Assembly (NCBI RefSeq): GCF_016808095.1
Contig: NC_068978.1
Location: 20,142,806-20,206,805 of the forward strand
DNA length: 64,000 nt
DNA from: Vigna angularis
Lineage: Eukaryota; Streptophyta; Magnoliopsida; Fabales; Fabaceae
Direction of reading: 5' to 3'
Shown here piece by piece: positions 1 to 11,400 of the stretch. The notes beneath the pieces are model-generated. The model saw nothing but the letters and a program-made list of their open reading frames with translations. It had not been told where the DNA came from and did not search any database. The translations under genes and the position numbers were made by a program. Positions within the stretch are counted from its first letter, which is position 1. The number at the start of each line of letters is the position of its first letter.

Positions 1-431
1 TTAGGCATCTTCTGCACTCGACCTATAAACTCGACAACTCCCTCATTTTCATTCATCTCGATATGTTCAAACTCTCTTTTAAGAGCTTATACTCGGACCT
101 GCTTCACCCGGGTATCTCCTTTGTATGCCACCTTCAAAATTTCTCATGCTTCTTTTGCTGACTTTGCATTAGCTATTTTCTAGAATCCAGATTCATCCAC
201 TACATTATACAGAAAGTACATAGTCGATCTGTCTTTCACTCTTGTCTTTGTCAATGCAGCAATCTGGTCCATTGTCTGATGCTCATCATCCGCAGGTTCA
301 TTCTACTCGTCCTCCACTATGTCCCATACATCTTGGGATCCAAGAAGAACCTTCATCTGCAAAGACCAATTGTTGTAATTGGTATTTTTCGACAATTGTA
401 GCACACTTATCCCATTGACTACCTTTGTCAT
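1..431 (-). pseudogene. Ty1/copia gag N-terminal fragment, cut by window edge
   Basis: Read on the minus strand from the ATG at 431, the frame gives a copia gag start: a VNGISVLQL-like opening, then NYNNWSLQMKVLLGSQDVW, then a conserved stretch ending DQIAALTKTRTKDRS. This is the UBN2/gag type that forms the retrotransposon particle. At least three in-frame stops occur within the first 150 codons, so this copy is dead. About 85 bp upstream lie a tRNA-Met primer site and an LTR, so this is the 5' end of a minus-strand element that continues beyond the left window edge. The family call is firm; the extent is limited by the edge. Confidence 0.85.
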
Positions 432-517
432 CTCTCTCACAAAAAAATCAAGCACTCATTTTTTCTCTCTCGGTGTTTGACTCTCTCCTCTCTATCTCTC
501 GGTACTCAAAGCATAAA

Positions 518-529
518 GCTCTGATACCA
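518..529 (-). other. Primer-binding site of the copia element
   Basis: The minus strand reads TGGTATCAGAGC, the usual plant copia site complementary to the 3' end of initiator tRNA-Met. It sits one base from the inner end of the adjacent LTR, as expected for a 5' LTR followed by gag. Confidence 0.85.
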
Positions 530-530
530 C

Positions 531-730
531 TGATGGGTCTATCAAGGAGGTGGTTCCCTATGGGTTACACAAACACCAATAACATCTGAGCCAACTATAT
601 AAGGGATCGACACCACTCTTTACCCAAAACCTTAAGGCAATGGGTTAATGAGTCTTTCATCTTTATATACTACTCTACTTTCTAATTTTTATCCAATGTG
701 GTACATCGACTCACACTTGGATTCCCAACA
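531..730 (-). repeat. Copia 5' LTR, 200 bp
   Basis: On the minus strand the segment starts TGTTGGGAATCC, ends CCCATCA and is followed by the primer site. A TATATAAAG promoter-like box lies near 662-670 (seen on plus as ctttatata). Immediately outside its 5' end is a purine run, GGGAGAGAT, that resembles a polypurine tract. This suggests tandem or nested elements rather than a clean single insertion. Confidence 0.75.
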
Positions 731-927
731 ATCTCTCCCTCAAGGGCGAATCCCTTCCACATAGGTACATTCCCCCTCCAACGGAAACATTTCCAACCAA
801 CCACAACCACGAGTAACCCAACCATCGTATCTTAACGGAACTCGCTTACCTGAATACCTTTTGCTATGAAGACTTTTGGTATAGGGATCATTATACTTGT
901 CTGAGCCGGTCACCAAGACAAACCATC

Positions 928-940
928 GGCTCTGATACTA
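928..940 (-). other. Second, one-mismatch tRNA-Met primer-binding site
   Basis: The minus strand reads TAGTATCAGAGCC, one base off the usual copia site, directly after an LTR that ends TCTCAACA. It marks a second copia-type element, different in sequence from the LTR at 531-730. Confidence 0.65.
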
Positions 941-987
941 CTGTTGAGAAAATCTCACAATATACGTACTCTGATAGTTTTTTGAAA

Positions 988-1282
988 GGCTTAATACCTC
1001 TTTTTGTCCCTCTTTAGAAGGGAATTGTTCAATGTCGTCCTACCTTTTTCAAAAAGTTCAATATGGTCCCATGTTGTGAAAAAAGTGTCAAATTTAATCC
1101 TTTTTGGTCACGGCGTTAAATATTTAACGATCCTGCTGACAGCATGGACTAATGTGTGCAACGTGGCTTTTTACCTTGGTAACGTGGCAGTGACAGTTAC
1201 TGAGAACGTGGCAGTGGGCAGTGCAGTGATTAAAATTGTGAGCGTTAGGGTTTGGTTTGGGTAATTCCAAATCGCGATTTGG
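988..1282 (+). repeat. MULE1 left terminal inverted repeat
   Basis: This pairs with the reverse complement of 6733-7037, from GGCTTAATACC at the tip to AAATCGCGATTTG at the inner end. The transposase start codon lies about 295 bp further in, so its promoter probably lies in or next to this repeat. Confidence 0.9.
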
Positions 1283-1577
1283 GGATAAGCATTTTGGAGG
1301 ACCTTCAAATCCAAATTGGGTGATCTTGAAGGTGAAATTTGCAGAGGAAATCCAATTCCGCAAATCAAATCAGGTTAGAGGTTTTTCGAAAATGTTTTCA
1401 TTGTTGTCTTTTTTCAAAAAAATTTTCATTGTTGTCGCGTTTGAGGGGGGTTTAACTATGGGTGAAATTGTTTTCTGTGAAAAGTTGTCTTCTTTATATG
1501 CATGATAGTGGTCCCATAGGTCTTATTTTAACTGAAATTAGTGGTCCCCCGTTTGCATTTGTAGGGTTCGGGTAGGG

Positions 1578-4500
1578 ATGTCTGATGACATGTTTCGGGT
1601 AGTGGTCCACCATGGTGGGACCTTGATCAAAGAAGTCCCCTTTAATTATATAGGCGGAGAGATAGTTAATTGGGACGTAGACCCCGATAAATGGTGTTAT
1701 TTTGGAGTATTAGGTTCACTTAACCATATGGGATACATGCAAGTAGAAGAATTATATTACAGTGTCCAACATGTTCTACATAAGGTTGAGAATGATAAAG
1801 GAGCTATGAACATGATTAATGTGGCTAAGTATTTAGGGGAAGTGAACCTGTATGTTGTGCATGGGGTGGACGAAGCAACTATCTTAGAAAATGATGAGAA
1901 TGAGATTCATTTGCTATGTGAAGGGCATGCAGAGAGTGGTGAGGATAGTGGCGTAGGAGGAGAAGCACATGTTGAGGGTGGTGAAGAAGGAATGGAAGAC
2001 GTAGTGGAGGGTGCAGTGGAGGTTGAGAATGAGTATGCAGTGGATGTTGAGAATGAGGATGCACGGGATGTTGAGAATGTAAGTGAAGGATTGGAGGTTC
2101 CCAATAACGATTTATTGGATGTTGACAATGAGGATTGGTTGGATGTTGAGCATGACGATGCATTGGAGGTTGAGAAGGAGGATTCAGTGTATAATGAGGA
2201 TGTTCAGCATGAGGATGCAGAAGATGATGAGGTTGCAGTGGAGGTTGAGAATGAGGATTAAGTTGAGGATGTAAGTGAAAAAGCATTAGAAGTGGATACT
2301 GAGGCTGAAATTGAGGTCGAAAGTGAAGAAGAAGTGGAAGTGAACAGTGATGATGCAGCAGGAATGGATGATCTGAGTGGTGATGAATACGTGGATGATG
2401 AAGACAGTGAAAAAGAAACCCCACAATGTAGGGGTTTGTCAGATGATGATTGGGAGTCTGATAAGCTTTTAACTCCTGAAAATAGTGCAAGTGAGGAGGA
2501 TGACAATGATGATACAATAGATGTAGGTTCTTTCTCAAAGTATGCAAAGCAGAAGTCCATGGCAGATTACAAGTGGGAAGTGGGCACTATTTTTACTAAC
2601 AAGGAAGAGTTTAAGGATGCTATTAGAAGGTATGTTGTTCATGCTGGGAGGGATCTAAAATTTATCAAAAATGATAATCGTAGGGTGAGGGTGACATGCA
2701 TGGGTGGCCAAGGTAAGTGCCCATGGCTAGCTTATTGTGGTTATTTGCCGTCACGAAAAATTTGGCAATTGAGGAAGATAATTGATACTCATAGTTGTAG
2801 TAGACAACTTAATATTAAACTGATGAATGCTAAGTGGTTAAGTAAGGAAATAGATAGATCTATAGTTGAGAATCCTAGTTTAAAGGTCAATGATATTCGT
2901 TCTAAAGCATTAAGAAAATGGAATACAAATGTTTCAATATCCAAGGCAAGAAGGGCAAAGTTAATTGCCACAACACAGGTTGAAGGAGATTTCATAGAAC
3001 AATATAAAAGGGTGTACGACTATGGACATGAGCTGTTGAGGTGTAATCCAGGGTCAACAGTGCAAATTAAAGTTGACTCTCATAATGGTGACTCAATCTT
3101 TCAAAGAATGTATGTTTGTCTCAAAGCTTGTAAAGATAGTTTCATAAGTTGTAGGCCCATTATATGTTTAGACGGATGTTTTTTGAAAGGTGTTTACAAG
3201 GGGGAGCTGCTGACTGCTGTTGGTAGGGACCCAAACGACCAAATGGTACCCCTTGCCTATGCAGTAGTAGAAGTGGAGAACAAAGACAGCTGGACATGGT
3301 TTTTGCAATTATTAATTGAAGACCTCGGGGGCAGTCAAGTATGTGGAGGGTGCACATGGATGTCAGACCAGCAGAAGGTATAATGTGCAACTTATTTTCA
3401 TTTTTAGTTAATGATTTTGTATAGGATATGGTTTTATTACTAAATTTAATTGTGCAGGGGTTAGTCTTAGCTATCCAAGAGCTTTTGCCTCGGGCAGAAC
3501 AAAGATACTGTGTAAGGCACCTCTATGCAAACTTTAGGAAAAGGTTTGGTGGGCAGGTATTAAAAAATCTGATGTGGAGTGCTGCAACCACCACATATCC
3601 CCAGGCTTGGGAGAGAGAAATGCTGAAAATTAAAGAAGTCAATGTTGAAGCATATAAATACCTCATAGCCATTCCCCCAAGGTAACCCATTATATACACG
3701 TTACTGTCACAGATGCATTGTAACCCATTTGAGAATTATTTTTTTTCAACAGGTTTTGGTCAAGGTCTCGCTTCACAGCTCAACCAATGTGTGATACCCT
3801 TGATAACAACATGATAAGTGTGAAAAAGAGTAGTTTTTATACTTATTAATAAGCTCAATCTTGTAATTATTCATGTTGTTCCTCATTGAAAAGTTGTAAT
3901 AGGTAGTAGATTGTTATGTAAAATATTGTACAGGAAATGGTGTATTATTTAGACTCTGTCAGCCAATTTTCGCAAAGCGAAAGCCAAAATTCGCACTGCC
4001 TGCCAGAAGAAGAAAATTCGCATAGCGCACCGGTACCTGTGCGCTGAGCGAATAATATCAGTTAAAGTGCAGCAGTTAAGAAAATTCGCATAGCGCACCA
4101 GTACATGTGCGCTGAGCGAATTAATGAATTTAAGTGGCTTTAAAAGACGTGACAGAGCGACAAAAACATCTTCTTCTAAGAGAAGTTCCGGACAAAAGAA
4201 AGAAACGAAAACATCTCAGGAACTTCCGGAGACTACTTCCAAGGCATCAAGACACCATTTTTTGCAAGGGATTGCTTCAAATGTGTATGTTTAGATGACT
4301 AGGAGTAGTTTTTCTTTCGTTGGAATTGGATGTAATGAACTCACTGTGATGTACTTTTCCTGTTCAATATATCGTTGTTCGTTCATATACTCTTTCTTGA
4401 ATTTACTATCATTGTATGAAAATATAATGTTATTTGAATGTTTCTGATTACTGGAAAGTAACTTTGAACATGGACATAGATAGAGCACCTAAGTGATTTG

Positions 4501-5812
4501 GGATCTAGGGATAGACTCAATAACTTGGTCATTCTTAACATCGGACTTAATGCAAATTGTATGTTAAATTGATTAAGGGATTAGCATTTTGATATATTAA
4601 TTTAGAACTAGTTGCTAAGGGATTAGGACTAGTATGCCTTGATGTGAATGTTTGAATGAAATAATGATATATTGTACAGAGTTTTATCTTCATATGATTC
4701 ATGAAACTCAATTCCAACAAAGTTTCTTTTAAATATAAATTCCTTGCACACCAACTGTTTGATAAAATACCAAAAAGAGTTTCTTGTGTTATTTTTGTAC
4801 ACTTTGATGTCTAATTGAGTTATAAAAGGAAGAATTGTCATGTGTTGCACAAGTCCCTTGGGAGAACGATACTTTGAACTTACTCTATATTACTTGGAAC
4901 GATTTGGTATACTTGCCAAAAAGTTATCACAACATCACTGAAGCTTTCAACAGTGTCCTCATTCATGCAAGAGGAAAACCAATTATCACAATGATGGAGG
5001 ATATCAAAGTGTATCTCATGAAAAGGTGGGCCACAAACAGAAGCAAGGTGGCATCTATGGACTTCACAATATGCCCAAAGATAAAGAAGAGGCTTCAGAA
5101 AGAATGTAATTTGTCTAGATTTTGGCTGCCAAGGTAATCTTATCACCACAATTTATATACATTTTGTTATTTACGTTCATTGATGTGCTTTATTTCTTTC
5201 AGCTGGGTTGCACGAAAGATTTTTTAGGTTAGGCACACTTCATCTGTTGGGAACAAGTTCACAGTGGATCTGGACACTAAAGACTGTAGCTGCAGAAAGT
5301 GGATGATCAGTGGCGTCCCATGCTGTCATGCAATTGCAGCAATGAATTACTGTAATGTTCATCCAAAAAATTTTATACCCACTTGCTTCAGAAGATCCAC
5401 ATATGAAGAGGTGTATGCCTCCATAATTTTTCCACTCAATGGTCCCCAACTATGGCAAACCACAAATTTCAATGATGTTCTACCACCACTGATACGGAAG
5501 ATGCCTGGGAGGCCAAAGAAAAAACGCAAGTTGGAGGCATGGGAGTTAACTAAGGACGACACTCAAATGCGTGTTGGAGGGCATAGGAAAAAGTGTACCA
5601 TTTGTCGTCAGACAAAGCACAACAGGAATAAATGCCCTTTACGGCCCCAACCAGCAGAAGCAAACCACCCACCAGAAGCAACCCAGCCACTAGAACCAAC
5701 CCAGCCAACACAAACAACCCAGTCACCAGAAACAACACAACCAACCCAGCCACCTCCAACTTCCCAATCATCCCGTCCACCAAAATTCAGAGTCAGAAGA
5801 AAAGATAGATAG
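1578..5812 (+). pseudogene. MULE1 transposase gene, four exons, two stops and a solo LTR inserted
   Basis: Exons are approximately 1578-3377, 3458-3681, 3753-5133 (interrupted by a solo LTR) and 5203-5812, all with GT-AG borders. The N-terminus is a PB1-like domain (residues about 5-100), followed by a long acidic region of VENED-type repeats and a MuDR-type DNA-binding domain. The MULE DDE catalytic domain shows CLDGCFLKG, SDQQKGL and an EAFNS glutamate motif. A SWIM zinc finger (CSCRKWMISGVPCCHAIA) and a terminal CCHC knuckle (CTICRQTKHNRNKCP) with Pro/Thr-rich tail follow. TAA at 2259-2261 and TAG at 5225-5227 break the frame. With the LTR removed, the reading frame across its site is continuous. 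The enzyme would have cut and joined element ends in the nucleus. Confidence 0.93.
3812..4929. mobile_element. Solo LTR (1118 bp) inside the MULE1 transposase exon
   Basis: The segment starts TGATAAGTG, ends AGTTATCA, and is flanked by a 5-bp duplication CAACA (3807-3811 and 4930-4934). No internal coding region is present, so this is a recombined solo LTR, probably Ty3/gypsy type from its length. It contains two imperfect copies of a roughly 60-bp unit (about 4013-4125) with GCGCACCGGTAC and GCGCTGAGCGAA motifs. Insertion separated the DNN codons from the TEAFNS codons of the transposase. Confidence 0.9.
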
Positions 5813-6265
5813 ATAGGTGAATTGGTTTATTATGTACTGTACTGTCTTTATTTTGGTAACAGACATGTATTGTCTTTTTAGATGAATTGGAGGTTATATG
5901 TATTCAATATCATGTACTTTGGTGACAAACTTGTACTGCCTTTATTTAATGAACCAAAGTGCTTTCATCATGTTTTGGTCAAAGCTTGTATTTAGATTTG
6001 TAATATGTTCCATTAGTCCTCAGTCATATGCATTATTGGGTTGACCTGTTCCAACATTTTTAAACCAAATGGGGGACTGATTCGAACATTTTCTACATTG
6101 CATTGCATTGCATAACTGATATTACACCAACCAAAACACCTTCGCATTGTCAACGTACTTTTTTCAAGCATCCAAATACATAACAGGTATTAAGCCAACT
6201 TATAACAAACACCCAAATTCACGATCTAACTAAATCAACCTAACCACAACTTCAAAATTACAAGG

Positions 6266-6723
6266 TCAACCACAATACACACACAAAGCTACAACTAACA
6301 ACTTCATCATTTTCTGGATTTTCTGCAAATCCTTCACTGCATTTTCCAGCTCACTTATTCTCTTCAGAATTGTGCAATCTTTTTCATCCACGTTGTCTTC
6401 ACAACACCACTTGAAAAAGTTACAGTAGTTCCCAATTGAAGATCCACCCTGTTATTCACCATGTTAGGGAATGTATGAACAAATCCATCAAATCAACTAA
6501 ACAAAACATTAACTGAGAAGGGTATACTTCAAACCTTGTAATGAGGACAACCCCAAAAATTTCTCCCAGCATTCTTCGTAGTTTTGGCCACTTTCATTAC
6601 TGCAATATCACCACAGTAACAAGTAGGGATTAACCCACCTCCCCTACAAGCACCACCATGGGACGAACCAGAAGATCCTTTGGCCCAGCTTTTCGAAAAC
6701 GAAGAACACCCTTGGGAACCCAT
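6266..6723 (-). CDS. MULE1 GRF-type zinc-finger protein, two exons, 123 aa
   Basis: Coding segments are 6535-6723 and 6266-6448 on the minus strand, joined across a GT-AG intron in phase 0. The protein has a Ser/Gly-rich start, then a GRF zinc finger with cysteines in CYCG, FWGCPHYK and NYCNFFKWC, then a predicted coiled coil of about 30 residues, and a short hydrophobic end (KLLVVALCVYCG). GRF fingers in known proteins bind single-stranded DNA or other nucleic acid; the role here is unknown. The start codon lies about 10 bp inside the right TIR, so the TIR must supply promoter and leader. The C-terminus is shorter than in the MULE2 homologue, so the membrane segment may be truncated. Confidence 0.82.
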
Positions 6724-6732
6724 TCTAAATCC

Positions 6733-7037
6733 TCAAATCGCGATTTGGAATTACCCAAACCAAACCCTAACGCTCACAATTTTAATCACTGCACTGCCCA
6801 CTGCCATGTTCTCAGTTAATGACAAACACTGTCACTGCCACGTTACCAAGGTAAAAAGCCACGTTGCACACATCAGTCCACTCTGTCAGCAGGATCGTTA
6901 AATATTTAACGCCGTGACCAAAAAGGATTAAATTGGACACTTTTTTCACAACGTGGGACCATATTGAAATTTTTGAAAAAGGTAGGACGACATTGAACAA
7001 TTCCCTTCTAAAGAGGGACAAAAAAAGGTATTAAGTC
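6733..7037 (-). repeat. MULE1 right terminal inverted repeat
   Basis: This is the inverted copy of 988-1282. It carries a small extra stretch, TGTTTGTCATTA-like near 6817-6830, that the left copy lacks. It abuts the start codon of the GRF gene. Confidence 0.9.
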
Positions 7038-8459
7038 TTTTTTGAAATTGAGTCTTACTATTCATTGATAATTGAAGGCTTTAAATAGTCGTGATACTTA
7101 CAATATTACGGAAATAAAACTAAAATCTGAAAATAAAATATCAACTATCTTAAAAATAAAATATGCTTAATCTATCATAAAATAATATTGTACCTAGATA
7201 AACCGAAAATTATAACTATGTATCCATATTTTATCTCTATCAAATCAAACTAAATATTACTAGATCCAAAAAACAAATAAAATAATATCTAAACAAAATT
7301 ATTAATAAAACCCTAAAATTTAAGTTTATCCCAACAGAAATAATGCTAGCAAAATGAAGCAGTAAACCCACAAAATAAATAAATACAAATAAGAGAGGTT
7401 TAAAACATCTATAATATAATCACTAAATTGAAGAGATGTTAAAACCCTCTTCAAAAAAAACCCTTCACAATATAAATCAGATATCAGAAATCGTCTTAAA
7501 CCTCCACAAAAAGGATGTGACAAATATATTTTGGAGGTTTAAAAGACCCCGCAAATTAATTTGTAGAAGATAAAAACAGTATTACAAAAACAATGTACAA
7601 CGTCGAATATTTTGGGCTTTTAACGGTGAATTTGTGATCGACGTCATATCGGGAGACGTAACTTTGACGTTGAATACTATAACCCGACGTTACTTGTTTA
7701 TATACACGCCAAGTAGTAAAGAGAACGACATCTAATATGTGAATAAATATTTATATTTAAAGCAAGATTCAACATCCACTTTAAGGGAACGAGACGTAAA
7801 GTTGACGTCCAATAGAAAAAGGTTGGATGTAAAGTTGACGTCGAATTATGTAAAATGATGTTACTTGTTGTTTATAGACACGTCGAGTGATAAGTAGATC
7901 GACGTATAATATGTGAATAAATAGTTATATTTAAAGGAATATTTGGCGTCCTCTGTTTGGGGACTACATAAAATTGACGTCGAATTGTATGGGCGTCATC
8001 GTTTACCCTCGGTAAGCCAAAGAGAGCTCGTCCAGTGTTGCGTATGGTAATCCACTGTAGATGGTTTAACGTCGATCAATGTATAGGTTGACGTTAATAT
8101 ATGTATATTAACATCGAGCAGTGTATAGTTCGACGTCAACTCTAGTGTTCTTTTTTAAATATGGTTTGTTTTTGCTCATTTTACCAGACCTAAAATACAT
8201 AAACTAATTTTTCAATTTATATATTCACAAAATTCATCAATTCACACTTAAAACCATGCTATCATCAATTCATCAATTCCAATTTAAAAGTAAAACTAAA
8301 AGACTAAAGCAAATGCTATCATCAAAACAAAAAGAATATATTCACAGAATTCATCAATAAAAGTTTATTTAAATCATGTTATTATCAACTCATAAGTAAA
8401 ACTAAAAGCTAAACATATGCGATCATCAAAACAAAAAAGACCTAAAGCTAGAGATATTT

Positions 8460-8715
8460 AATGTTGATTCAAATATTATGCTCATTCCCCTCTTAACTTC
8501 CTTATTATGGCCTCTAGTAATGAATTGGAATTGTTGAACTGCTGCAAAATCAAGGAAACTTTACTATTAAATTCATTCAAATGTGAAAAGTTTATTGGTA
8601 TTTGTAAGATTTCAAATGTAAATTTTTACCTCAATCCAATATGTTATGATTCGTGCTCGGATGATTGTCTTCATTCATGACATGATGTAGTAGCCACATG
8701 CCCAGGAATTTGTCT
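8460..8715 (-). pseudogene. Ulp1/C48 peptidase-like C-terminal exons of the CACTA element
   Basis: Minus-strand codons near 8710-8620 read NSWACGYYIMS, a stop, then MKTII, which resembles the CGYY...M core of the Ulp1-like protease carried by many plant CACTA elements. A GT-AG intron follows (about 8542-8628), and the last exon ends IIRKLRGE and stop at about 8490. One TGA interrupts the first exon and the rest of the protease is absent. In intact relatives the domain may process SUMO-like proteins; here it is a remnant. Confidence 0.65.
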
Positions 8716-8939
8716 GCTTGTTACACTAAACATGTGAAAGAACTTAGTCAATGTAATGGTTTAAATTTGACTACGAAAATTAATAAGTTAAAGATCAACA
8801 AATTCCAACTTTAGGATATAAAATTTCAATTTGTTGTGCTCTTGGCTTAGCCACAACTCTAAACAAATTTGAAACATTAGAAATATAAGTTAATATATTA
8901 ATATCATAATGAATTTATATTAATGAATGTAATACTTAT

Positions 8940-9400
8940 GCTTGTAACAAGGACTTCAAATCTGATTTCATCTTCCTATGAAGAGAACAAAACCATACAA
9001 GTTGTGCCTTTTTTAGAATGATCACCATGCTCTAAATTGTTCTTAAGACTTTCGTATAAATGAGCTCTTCCATAATTTTCTTCGCCTACGTCACGTACCA
9101 TTTCGTCTAAATGATCACTCATCCATTCGTCGACATAATCCGAACCTCTTAACATTGTTGGCTTATATAATACTTCCTCATGTCAAGTCCAAACTTTATA
9201 ACTTCTCATTATTCCATAGATAAACAGATGATCACGGATGTTGTCCAAGTCTTCACAGACTTGATTGAGACAATGAACACAAGGGCAAAATATGCCTCAT
9301 TCATTGGTTTTGCGTGTTCTTTAACATATTCTATGAACTCAAAAATCCCTCGCTCATACTCTTTACTAATACGACTTTCATGAATCCAGCTTCGATCCAT
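8940..9400 (-). pseudogene. CACTA transposase-associated domain fragment
   Basis: The minus strand from 9400 begins MDRSWIHESRISKEYERGI, the signature opening of the plant transposase-associated domain that precedes TNP2. A second block (about 9160-8945) reads GSDYVDEWMSDHLDEMVRDV and continues with a frame slip near LEHGDHSKK before KSDLKSLLQA. An intron probably separates the blocks. No TNP2 catalytic domain follows, so the element is internally deleted. Confidence 0.75.
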
Positions 9401-10109
9401 ACTACTCTAAGTAATTTTAAAACAACAAAAGCAAAGAATCCACGTCAAAAAATAAAGCTAACTTACGTCAAGAACCAACAAACAATACCTATCATACGTT
9501 GAAGGAAAAAAAAACTATCATACGTACATGAATTACAAATATTTATCGTAATACGTTGAAGGAAAAAACAACTAACCTAGAAACGGTTCAGAATCCACAA
9601 ACACAAGATCAAACACGAACACATATATCATACGTAATACATTGAAGGGGAAAAAAAGCAACCTCGAAATGGTGTCGCTGGATAAGAAGATGAAGTTCAC
9701 TGAGTAAATGAGTATCAAACCAAATGAAAAACAAAGTAAATGAGTATCAAATGATTTTCGCAAGACATAAACCGCTAAAAACTAACCTTCTTTGTTGTTT
9801 GCACTCGTCCTCGAAGAAGAAAGTTCAAGTAGAAATTAAAGCGCGAAGAAACAGTGAGACTATTTTATGTTTTTTACATTCACTAAAACAGATTCAATAT
9901 CGAACACACAGTAAATTCGATGTTCTATTTAAATAAAACATCGAAGCCCCAGACAATTCGACGTTTTATGGTGGTATATATTTAAACCAGCGCGCTATTC
10001 TTTTTTTCTTTTAAACCACTAATAGTACGTCGAATTTGATAGGTATTCGACATATTATTGTCAGCCAGAAGCCAAAGAGTAACTCCCTTTTTATTTCTTT
10101 TTTTCTTTT

Positions 10110-10560
10110 TTCTTTAAAACCACCAGTAGTATGTCGAAGTGATATGGGGCTTCGACGTTTTATTTGTCCTCCAGAAGCCAAAGGTTCTCCCTTTTTTATT
10201 CTTTTTTTTTTCTTTCCTTTTTAATCTCCTATAGCACATCGAAGTCGTCGGGGGCTTGGACATGAAGGGCATTGGAGTGGTTGGGAGCATTAATTGTGTG
10301 TTGTTATCAGAGCATTAATAGTACATTGAAGTCCTATGGAGTTTCGACATTTTATTTTCCATCTAGAAGCCAAAGGTCGCTCCCTTTTTTTTATTCTTTT
10401 TTTTCTTTTTAACCTCTCATAGCACGTTGAAGTCGTTGGGGCTTCAACGTGAAGGGCATTGGAGTGGCTGGAAGCATTAATTGTGTGTTGTTACTAGAGC
10501 ATTAATAGTATGTCGAATTCTCTGGGGCTTCAACGTTTTCTTCTTCATCTAGAAGCAGTT
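10110..10560. repeat. About 220-bp tandem duplication in the CACTA subterminal region
   Basis: Two neighbouring units share the order: CGTCGAAGT-like motif, a GGGGCTTCAACG-like motif, GGGCATTGGAGTGG, GCATTAATTGTGTGTTG, CTAGAAGC, then a T-rich run. They are similar, not identical. Confidence 0.6.
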
Positions 10561-10976
10561 CATATTAGAATCTCAAGCTATCTATTTTTCAATTAATAAT
10601 GTTTGAACGTCGAATTTGGAAAGTCTTTGACGTTAACTGTGCATGGGAAAGCGTATTTGGTAACAAACGAAAAGCATAATAAATCTCTTTTTTTCTTTTT
10701 TCTTTTAAACCACCAGTAGTACGTCGAATTCGATTGGAATTCGACGTAATATTCCCTTTTGTTTTAAAACCAACGTCAAATTTTGGTAGAGTTCGACGTA
10801 AAACAACTTCAAGGATTTCTAAAAGAAATCCATTTTTACATAAAGTATGTTCATAAATGAAAACAAAAACAAAAAGAAATGCATAATAACACTAAACATA
10901 GGAAAAAAATGAAAATCTAACAACGAAAAGATCCACGGGATAGTTAAAATGTAGAAGGATTTTGGTGAATGTAGGT

Positions 10977-11400
10977 TGTAGCGTTTTGAAAGGGTGCAAA
11001 ATTCAAATCTCTCAACCTTTTTCTTTGGATTTCTATCACTCCTTCAAGCTTTTCACCATGCAGAAAGAATCAAACCACAAGGAAATGACTTGCTTTTGTA
11101 ACCTTGAAGAAGTTAATAGAAAAACAAAGAAAAAAGTTAACAGATTGCTATAAGAAATTTTATGAATGGAAGTTGTAGCGTTTTGAAAGGGTGCGAAATC
11201 CAAATGTATCAACCTTTATCTTTGTATTTCTATCATTCCTTCAAGCTTTTCAACATAACAAATAATCAAACCAAAAAGAAATTACTCGTTTTTGTGACCT
11301 TGAAGGAGCTAATAGAATCACAAAGAAAAAAGTTAACACAACGAAACCTTGAAGGAGTTGTTACGAGAAATTTTATAAATGGAGGAGTAGAGGTTATCCA
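10977..11400. repeat. About 195-bp tandem duplication in the CACTA element
   Basis: The stretches beginning TGTAGCGTTTTGAAAGGGTG near 10977 and 11173 repeat the same order of words (TTTCTATCA-TTCCTTCAAGCTTTTC, AAATGACTT/AAATTACTC, TTGTGACCTTGAA, AAAGTTAACA). They have diverged moderately and neither is an open coding region of note. Confidence 0.65.

Larger units (their letters stand above)
988..7037 (+). mobile_element. MULE1: Mutator-like element, 6050 bp, with transposase and GRF genes
   Basis: The element begins GGCTTAATACC, ends GGTATTAAGTC, and is flanked by a perfect 10-bp duplication TTTTTTGAAA (978-987 and 7038-7047). The ends form long inverted repeats of roughly 300 bp that agree closely apart from a short insertion. 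Inside are a transposase gene reading right and a small zinc-finger gene reading left, so the two genes converge. It landed inside a copia-type LTR and later received a solo LTR. Two in-frame stops show that the transposase no longer works, so any mobility would need another element's enzyme. Confidence 0.95.
942..7336 (-). repeat. Second copia-type LTR (about 335 bp), split by MULE1
   Basis: If the MULE at 988-7037 and one copy of its target duplication are removed, 942-987 joins 7048-7336 to form an LTR of about 335 bp. On the minus strand it starts TGTTGGGATAAAC and ends TCTCAACA, followed by a primer-binding site. It is AT-rich and carries a TTTAAATA-type box. The coordinates given span the whole interrupted LTR; only the two outer pieces belong to it. 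Confidence 0.7.

Noticed and set aside
1879..2547. 222-codon His/Pro-rich minus-strand frame
   Set aside because: It is the complement of the acidic Glu/Asp/Val repeat of the MULE1 transposase; the His/Pro/Leu content follows from that.
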